Source: DASPKO01 sp035628055 (GTDB taxonomy: Bacteria; Planctomycetota; Phycisphaerae; Phycisphaerales; UBA1924). From it: a stretch of DNA of 6,510 nt. Of the stretch, positions 4,751 through 6,510 are shown one piece after another. The position numbers and the translations under genes were made by a program. Each line of letters begins with the position of its first letter. Within the stretch, counting starts at the first letter, position 1. The notes below the pieces were generated by a model. The model worked only from the letters and a program-made list of their open reading frames with translations. It was not told the DNA's origin and did not search any database. The DNA is taken from assembly GCA_035628055.1 (NCBI GenBank), contig DASPKO010000059.1, positions 1 to 6,510 of the forward strand. Direction: 5' to 3'.

Positions 4751-6460
4751 TCAGCACCCGCCCTCGGCCAGGGCGGCGAACCACGCGGAGAGGAACGCGG
4801 TGATGTCCGCGGTGGTGATGCCGCCGAGATTGTTGATGTCGGACCGCAGGTTGCGCCCGGGGATGTCGGCGAACCAGTTCGACAGGAAGGCGCTGACGTC
4901 GGGCGTGCTCACCAGGCCGTCGCCGTTGGCATCGGCCGGGCAGGCGGCGGGGGGGGTGACGGTCCAGGTGCCGCGGGCCGGCAGGTTGCGCACGGTGCGC
5001 GTCACGGTGCCGCCGGGCCAGCGGACGACGAGCTCGTCGATCGCCTCGTACCCGCCGAGCCCGAAGTGGGCGACGAACTCGCTCTGGGACTTGTAGCTGT
5101 CCCCCGCGACGATGGAGCGGATCTGCCACGTCGAGCCCGTGCGCACCTCGATCAGGGCGCCGATGGCGTTCCGGTTGGCCCCGGTCCCGACGATCCGGAA
5201 GCGCGCCCACGAGGCGCTCTGGTTCGTCTGGTTGATGTAGAGGCGGACCCGCCCGGGGCCCTGGAGCTGGTAGAAGTCGCTCGAGAGCGCCAGGTCCATG
5301 TCGCCGTCGGCGTCCACGTCGGCGATCGCCGTCCCGAAGCTGTACCCGTTCAGGGCCAAACCCAGGGGCTGGGCCAGGTTCGGGCAGGGCCAGTTGGCGG
5401 GCGAGCCGGGATTCCAGTACATGCGGTTCGGGGCGGCCATGTTGGCGACGTAGAGGTCGAGCCTCCCGTCGTTGTCGATGTCCACGAAGCTCGAGCCCCA
5501 CCCGGTGGCGTAGGAGGCGACGCCGGCCTCGACGGCGCGGTTGAGGAACGTGCCGTTGGCCTGACTCATGTACAGGTAGTTCTGCGCCGGGGTGTTGGTG
5601 ACGTAGATGTCCTGGAAGCGGTTGTTGTCGAAGTCGCCCAGGGCGATGCACATGGCGTCGATGCACCCGTCGGTCCCCGAGGCCGCCGAGACGTTCACGA
5701 AGCCGGCGGGCCCGTCGTTGCGGAAGAGGCGGTTGCGGTTGAAGCAGGCCGAGGCCCCGTGGTCGTTGGAGATGTAGAGGTCGACGTCGCCGTCCTTGTC
5801 GTAATCGAACCAGGCGGCCTGGAGCGTCTGATCCTGCCCGCACGAGACGCCGAGCGGCCCCGCGACCTCAGTGAACGATCCACCCCCGTTGTTCCGGTAG
5901 AGCCGGTTCGGTGTCATCGAGAGCCCGAACGGCGGGAGCGGGTCGTTGCTCAGGGTGCGATTGGCGACGTACAGGTCGGGATAGCCGTCGCTGTTGTAAT
6001 CGCCCCAGCAGCTCGACATCGCGGCGGCGCGCTCGTTGAGGCCCAGGGCCGGTGCGATGTTCACGAAGACGTAGTTGCCGTCGTTGCGCAGAAAAACGTT
6101 GGGCTCGAACCAGCGCGTGATGAAGAGGTCCATGTCCCCGTCGGCGTCGAAATCCGCCGAGGAGATCCCCGCCATGCTGCTCAGCGCCAGGTTCACAGAC
6201 CGGTCGGTGAAGATGCCCTGCCCGTTGTTCTGATAGAGCCCGAGGACGCCCGCCGGCCGCAGGGCCACCAGATCGGCGTCGCCGTCCGAGTCCAGGTCGA
6301 CGAACGCGACGCCCTGACCGAAGCCGGGAGCTTGGCTGAGGCTCTGGAAGTTGATGCCGCGGACCGCGGCCTCCTCCGTGAACGGGACCGTGGGCTGGGC
6401 GACGGCGACCGCGGACGCCGTCAGAACGACGGCCAGCGCGGCATGGGCTCGCGTGCGCAT
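4751..6460 (-). CDS. Secreted FG-GAP/VCBS beta-propeller protein with ASPIC/UnbV domain and dockerin-like C-terminus
   Basis: This encodes 569 residues. The start is ATG 6460, with GAGGGG (6466-6471) five bases upstream and a signal peptide right after it (MRTRAHAALAVVLTASAVAVAQ, about 1-21, hydrophobic core 7-20, A-x-A-like end). An upstream in-frame ATG at 6508 would bury the signal. Residues 30-415 hold seven FG-GAP/VCBS calcium-loop repeats of the form DxDxDGxxDL, at about 55, 103, 154, 219, 276, 327 and 381, predicting a beta-propeller. Residues about 418-500 match the ASPIC/UnbV domain of CRTAC1-like proteins (NAIGALIEV, HFGLGG, VVRWPGGTV). Residues 507-561 are two EF-hand-like dockerin motifs (ADANGDGLVSTPD and SDINNLGGITTAD), each followed by AFLSxWF; the protein ends in GGC. 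Such tails are common in planctomycete exported proteins, perhaps for attachment or sorting. The repeat at 276 (DFDNNRFQD) and the second dockerin loop have lost key positions. The ligand is unknown; an adhesive or surface role is inference. Confidence 0.93.
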   Translation of the reverse strand: MRTRAHAALAVVLTASAVAVAQPTVPFTEEAAVRGINFQSLSQAPGFGQGVAFVDLDSDGDADLVALRPAGVLGLYQNNGQGIFTDRSVNLALSSMAGISSADFDADGDMDLFITRWFEPNVFLRNDGNYVFVNIAPALGLNERAAAMSSCWGDYNSDGYPDLYVANRTLSNDPLPPFGLSMTPNRLYRNNGGGSFTEVAGPLGVSCGQDQTLQAAWFDYDKDGDVDLYISNDHGASACFNRNRLFRNDGPAGFVNVSAASGTDGCIDAMCIALGDFDNNRFQDIYVTNTPAQNYLYMSQANGTFLNRAVEAGVASYATGWGSSFVDIDNDGRLDLYVANMAAPNRMYWNPGSPANWPCPNLAQPLGLALNGYSFGTAIADVDADGDMDLALSSDFYQLQGPGRVRLYINQTNQSASWARFRIVGTGANRNAIGALIEVRTGSTWQIRSIVAGDSYKSQSEFVAHFGLGGYEAIDELVVRWPGGTVTRTVRNLPARGTWTVTPPAACPADANGDGLVSTPDVSAFLSNWFADIPGRNLRSDINNLGGITTADITAFLSAWFAALAEGGC

Positions 6461-6510
6461 GGGGACCCCTCGCGATTTAGGAATCGAACTAGTGCTCCAC
6501 CCTACCACAT

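Noticed and set aside
4062..5096. 344-codon plus frame spanning the glyA end and beyond
   Set aside because: It overlaps two confident genes and has low-complexity Arg/Gly/Ala composition.
4731..5843. 370-codon minus frame inside the propeller gene
   Set aside because: It is a different frame of the same strand, Arg/Pro-rich, while the 569-residue frame carries clear domains and a signal peptide.

Overview
The window looks like chromosomal DNA of a high-GC (roughly 70% by eye) planctomycete, most likely of class Phycisphaerae. The evidence is the mix of genes. There is a planctomycete-style ECF-like sigma factor, and a long secreted FG-GAP/ASPIC-UnbV protein ending in a dockerin-like EF-hand pair and a terminal Cys. 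There is also a membrane-anchored coiled-coil protein of a type I associate with this group, and a LexA with a non-standard DNA-reading helix. The taxonomic call is inference, since no rRNA gene is present.

Layout, left to right. (1) Positions 1-222, minus strand: the N-terminal part of a sigma-70-family factor that runs off the left edge. (2) Positions 223-543: a divergent intergenic region without a convincing gene. (3) Positions 544-1536, plus strand: a 330-residue membrane-anchored coiled-coil protein of unknown function, closed by a textbook intrinsic terminator (1596-1633). (4) Positions 1673-1813: a roughly 50-bp unit repeated almost three times. (5) Positions 1861-1916: GC-rich hairpins just past the lexA stop codon. 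(6) Positions 1942-2556, minus strand: lexA. (7) Positions 2354-3067, minus strand: a possible small gene upstream of lexA whose reading frame runs about 200 nt into lexA. (8) About 3100-3260: a lower-GC island, probably promoter DNA, that also looks like a remnant of something foreign. (9) Positions 3367-4734, plus strand: glyA, serine hydroxymethyltransferase. (10) Positions 4751-6460, minus strand: the secreted beta-propeller protein, convergent with glyA and only 16 bp from it.

The genes do not form one pathway. LexA is the SOS-response repressor, GlyA supplies glycine and one-carbon units, the sigma factor probably serves a separate regulon, and the two large proteins belong to the cell envelope or the outside of the cell. 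I found no CRISPR array, no intact insertion sequence, no complete tRNA and no defence system. The features most worth a second look are the overlapping frame upstream of lexA, the lower-GC island at about 3100-3260, the three-copy repeat, and the domain build of the secreted protein.
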